Assembly (NCBI GenBank): GCA_027214125.1
Contig: JAPWHF010000008.1
Coordinates: 1 to 64,000, forward strand
Reading direction: 5' to 3'
DNA: 64,000 nucleotides
From: Zoogloeaceae bacterium G21618-S1
GTDB taxonomy: Bacteria > Pseudomonadota > Gammaproteobacteria > Burkholderiales > Rhodocyclaceae
This document shows positions 61,888 to 64,000 of the stretch, piece by piece. Both the position numbers and the translations under genes were made by a program. The notes beneath the pieces were generated by a model that was given only the letters and a program-made list of their open reading frames with translations, was not told the origin of the DNA and did no database searches. Each line of letters starts with the position of its first letter. The first letter of the stretch is position 1.

Positions 61888-63651
61888 ATGAGCAACTGGA
61901 TGCTGTCATCGACAGCGCAAGAAATCATTCGCGGGCTACGCAGCAGCATCGACGGGCCAGCCTATGCCGGCGCGCGGGTCTACCGTTTTGTATTGGCCAA
62001 CATCAGCGACCTTGCTGACGGACAGCCGTTTGTCCCGCAACAGGCCGACGGCACGGCGCTGGATCTGGCTGCCCTGGCGACAGCGCTGAACAGTACCGAC
62101 GCCAGCTCAGTGAGCGGCGCACTGGCCGTCTTTGACCAGGCCTATGGCAACACCGCGCTGGATCTCACCGCTCTGAAGCCTGCAGGGGGCGTCAGCGCTT
62201 CCGCCTGGCAATGGTTCCGTGGCGCGGTGGGCGTCAATGGCGGCAGCTCGGCACTGGCCGGGTTTGTGCGGTTCTATTCACAGGCGCAGTACGAAGGCCG
62301 CTTTGGTGAGCCCTTCGATGCGATGGCGCATTTTCGCGCCTCGTCGCTGTGGATCGAGGCGACGGTCGCCGATCGCATTCTCACGGCCGGCCATCTCGAC
62401 GACGTGGCCGACATCAGCCTGATTGACGCCCAGGGGATGTCGCTGCACGTGTTCAATGGCGACGACGCACTTCAGCCCTACAGCCCATGGGCCGGCACCC
62501 TGATCTTCCAGTACCTGGGCGTCGTGGACAGCTTCAAAAGCTGGCTGCTCAGCCCCGGCACCGTCGCGCAGTTCGGTGACATGGCCGGCGACTTCAAGAG
62601 CATCCCCGGCACCTACGACCTGATCGCAGCAGTCGCCGCCAGTCAGGCAGTACCGCAAGCCGTCTATCAGGGCTTGGCACGGCAACTGGACGACATTGTC
62701 AGCCAGGTGGACCTCTCGCGAGAACAGACCGCCCAGCGCCTGTCGGACATGCGCGCCGCGGCGAACCAGTTCTTCAAGGACACCTACGGCGACTTGCTGA
62801 GCACCGACATCTTTGCCCCGGGTGAGCGTTTGCCGCTCTACGACCCCTCCGCGCTGCTCAACAGTCCCGCGGTGCAGGATCGGTCGGTGAATTACCTGAT
62901 CGGCTCAATCTACGATGATCGCGGAGAAAACGCGCTCCGTGGCACAGACGGTTCCGATGTCATCCATGCTGGCCCCGGAAACGATCAGGTGTATGGCGAT
63001 GACGGGAATGATCTACTCGACGGCGGCCAGGGCAACGATCGTCTGTGGGGCAATGCCGGCGACGACGCCATCGCCGGCGGGGATGGCAACGACCGTCTTC
63101 ACGGTGGTGCGGGCAATGACCGCATGCGGGGCGACGACGGCAAGGACCGGCTGTATGGCGGCGCTGGCAATGATGTCCTTTGGGGCGGAAACGGCAACGA
63201 TCGGCTCGACGGCGGAAGAGGCAACGATGTTCTTGTCGGTGGCGGCGGCAACGACCTGCTGGTCGGCGGCGCCGGTAGCGACACCTACTGGTTTGATCGC
63301 GCCAGCGGACGAGACGAAATCAATGAACGCCCGTGCGACCGCGGCATTGATGAAATTCGCCTCGGAGACGGCATTGGCCTTGCCGACCTGGCATTTTCCC
63401 GGCACGGGGCAGATCTTGTGATGACGCTACGCGATAGCGACGCGCGTCTGACCATCGACCACTGGTACGGCCCCCAGGGACGCCCCATCGAACGACTGAC
63501 TTTTGCCAATGGCACGTCGCTCATCGCCGTGCAGGCCGACCGGCTCATCCAGGCCATGAGCGCATTCGGAGTCGGCGCCCCCGCCGCTTTGTCGGCAACG
63601 GTCACACACCCCACAACCGACACGTCCTTGCTTGGCGTCGGCGTCGCCTGA
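61888..63651 (+). CDS. RTX-repeat secreted protein
   Basis: A 587-residue protein without a Sec signal. Residues 1-350 form an unrecognised domain; 13 consecutive calcium-binding nonapeptides (GGxGxDxxx) run over residues 352-468 (62941-63291); the C-terminus has the conserved RTX-toxin tail (DEIRLGDGIGLADLAF, IDHWYGPQGRPIERLTFANG) that signals type I secretion. Its ABC exporter is not in the window. The operon context with acyl-ACP enzymes is unusual: it may carry, bind or be modified by the product. It starts 29 bases after the ferredoxin. Confidence 0.9.
   Translation: MSNWMLSSTAQEIIRGLRSSIDGPAYAGARVYRFVLANISDLADGQPFVPQQADGTALDLAALATALNSTDASSVSGALAVFDQAYGNTALDLTALKPAGGVSASAWQWFRGAVGVNGGSSALAGFVRFYSQAQYEGRFGEPFDAMAHFRASSLWIEATVADRILTAGHLDDVADISLIDAQGMSLHVFNGDDALQPYSPWAGTLIFQYLGVVDSFKSWLLSPGTVAQFGDMAGDFKSIPGTYDLIAAVAASQAVPQAVYQGLARQLDDIVSQVDLSREQTAQRLSDMRAAANQFFKDTYGDLLSTDIFAPGERLPLYDPSALLNSPAVQDRSVNYLIGSIYDDRGENALRGTDGSDVIHAGPGNDQVYGDDGNDLLDGGQGNDRLWGNAGDDAIAGGDGNDRLHGGAGNDRMRGDDGKDRLYGGAGNDVLWGGNGNDRLDGGRGNDVLVGGGGNDLLVGGAGSDTYWFDRASGRDEINERPCDRGIDEIRLGDGIGLADLAFSRHGADLVMTLRDSDARLTIDHWYGPQGRPIERLTFANGTSLIAVQADRLIQAMSAFGVGAPAALSATVTHPTTDTSLLGVGVA
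62941..63291 (+). repeat. Tandem 27-base repeats encoding RTX nonapeptides
   Basis: Thirteen units of 27 bases, in frame, each coding for a GGxGxDxxx nonapeptide; divergent at DNA level but uniform in period. Each pair of adjacent turns binds Ca2+. Confidence 0.9.
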
Positions 63652-63682
63652 GACCAATCGATTCACAACCGCGAGACCCCTC

Positions 63683-64000
63683 ATGGAAACACTCAAACAA
63701 CGTATTCACGCCCTTGCCGGCCCGCTTCAACTCATACACGTCGCCACCATCGACGGCGATCGACCCAAGGTCCGTCCGGTGGTAGGCAAGGCGGATGAGG
63801 ATCTGCTCATCCGCTTCAGTACTCACCTGGACTCCGACAAGGTCGGCCAGATACGTGCCAATCCACAGGTGCACGTCACCCTGGGCGCCAAGGACCCCAT
63901 GTCTCAAACCTGGCTGCAGATTGACGGCCTGGCGGAAGTAAGCACCGACCGCGCCGAGCGCGAGGCGTTCTGGTTCGACCAACTGCGCGCCTACGTGTCG
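63683..64000 (+). CDS. Pyridoxamine 5'-phosphate oxidase-like flavoprotein, cut by window edge
   Basis: The first 106 residues of a PNPOx-like split-barrel protein: METLKQRIHALAGPLQLIHV, ATIDGDRPKVRPVVGKAD, KVGQIRANPQVHVTLGA. Such proteins bind FMN or F420; general stress protein 26-like members are typical. It lies 31 bases after the RTX gene on the same strand and is probably in the operon. Frame open to the window end. Confidence 0.8.
   Translation, partial: METLKQRIHALAGPLQLIHVATIDGDRPKVRPVVGKADEDLLIRFSTHLDSDKVGQIRANPQVHVTLGAKDPMSQTWLQIDGLAEVSTDRAEREAFWFDQLRAYVS

Noticed and set aside
62941-63291. Regular 27-base repeats that might be read as a CRISPR or minisatellite array
   Set aside because: The units are in frame and encode RTX nonapeptides; there are no distinct spacers.

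Overview
The window is high-GC, densely packed DNA of a Gram-negative, respiratory, metabolically versatile proteobacterium. The gene order dut-coaBC / radC-rpmB-rpmG, cspA / clpS-clpA, a monomeric NADP-isocitrate dehydrogenase, a PEP-CTERM surface protein, flavocytochrome c plus SoxYZ, and an Aromatoleum-type tungsten aldehyde oxidoreductase together suggest a betaproteobacterium of the Rhodocyclales (Azoarcus/Thauera/Aromatoleum relatives). That placement is inference; no rRNA gene is present. I saw no tRNA, rRNA, IS element, CRISPR array or prophage.

Layout. 0-2.3 kb: 3' end of lpdA, then an accessory patch with two small unknown genes and a probable Tlde1-type L,D-transpeptidase effector followed by a periplasmic partner. 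2.5-10.2 kb: a conserved protein of unknown function; a methionine gamma-lyase with a divergent Lrp regulator; two gene relics (Lrp 3' end, 2-oxoacid dehydrogenase E2) joined at one junction; a PEP-CTERM protein; and an Lrp-controlled citrulline-to-ornithine-to-proline operon (ocd-ctlX). 10.6-13.8 kb: a TRAP dicarboxylate transporter dctPQM. 13.85-20.35 kb (minus): one long operon for a tungsten aldehyde oxidoreductase (ferredoxin-like, catalytic and FAD subunits), a MoaD-like protein, an unknown 101-residue protein and the tungstate ABC transporter TupBCA, with moeA divergent. 22-31 kb: OmpA lipoprotein, icd, soxYZ, fccAB and housekeeping genes. 31-37 kb: cspA, clpSA, rraA, aceA. 36.8-42.6 kb: a c-di-GMP module (diguanylate cyclase divergent from a periplasmic binding protein plus a membrane PAS-GGDEF-EAL protein). 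42.6-51.8 kb: miscellaneous metabolism, three LysR regulators and an MscS channel. 52-55.4 kb: pyruvate carboxylase.

55.8 kb to the right edge is the most striking region: a single-strand operon encoding a FabF-like ketosynthase, MaoC-type dehydratase, acyl carrier protein, AurF-type diiron oxygenase, CrtI/retinol-saturase-type FAD protein, FabG-like reductase, seven-iron ferredoxin, an RTX protein and a PNPOx-like flavoprotein. It looks like a small discrete acyl/polyketide pathway with built-in redox tailoring and a secreted calcium-binding protein, preceded by a nested inverted repeat just upstream of the first start codon. I do not recognise this combination as a described pathway, and it is my main candidate for an undescribed system.

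Logic across the window: methionine, citrulline, C4-dicarboxylates, aldehydes and reduced sulfur are inputs; glyoxylate bypass, isocitrate dehydrogenase and pyruvate carboxylase balance the TCA cycle.
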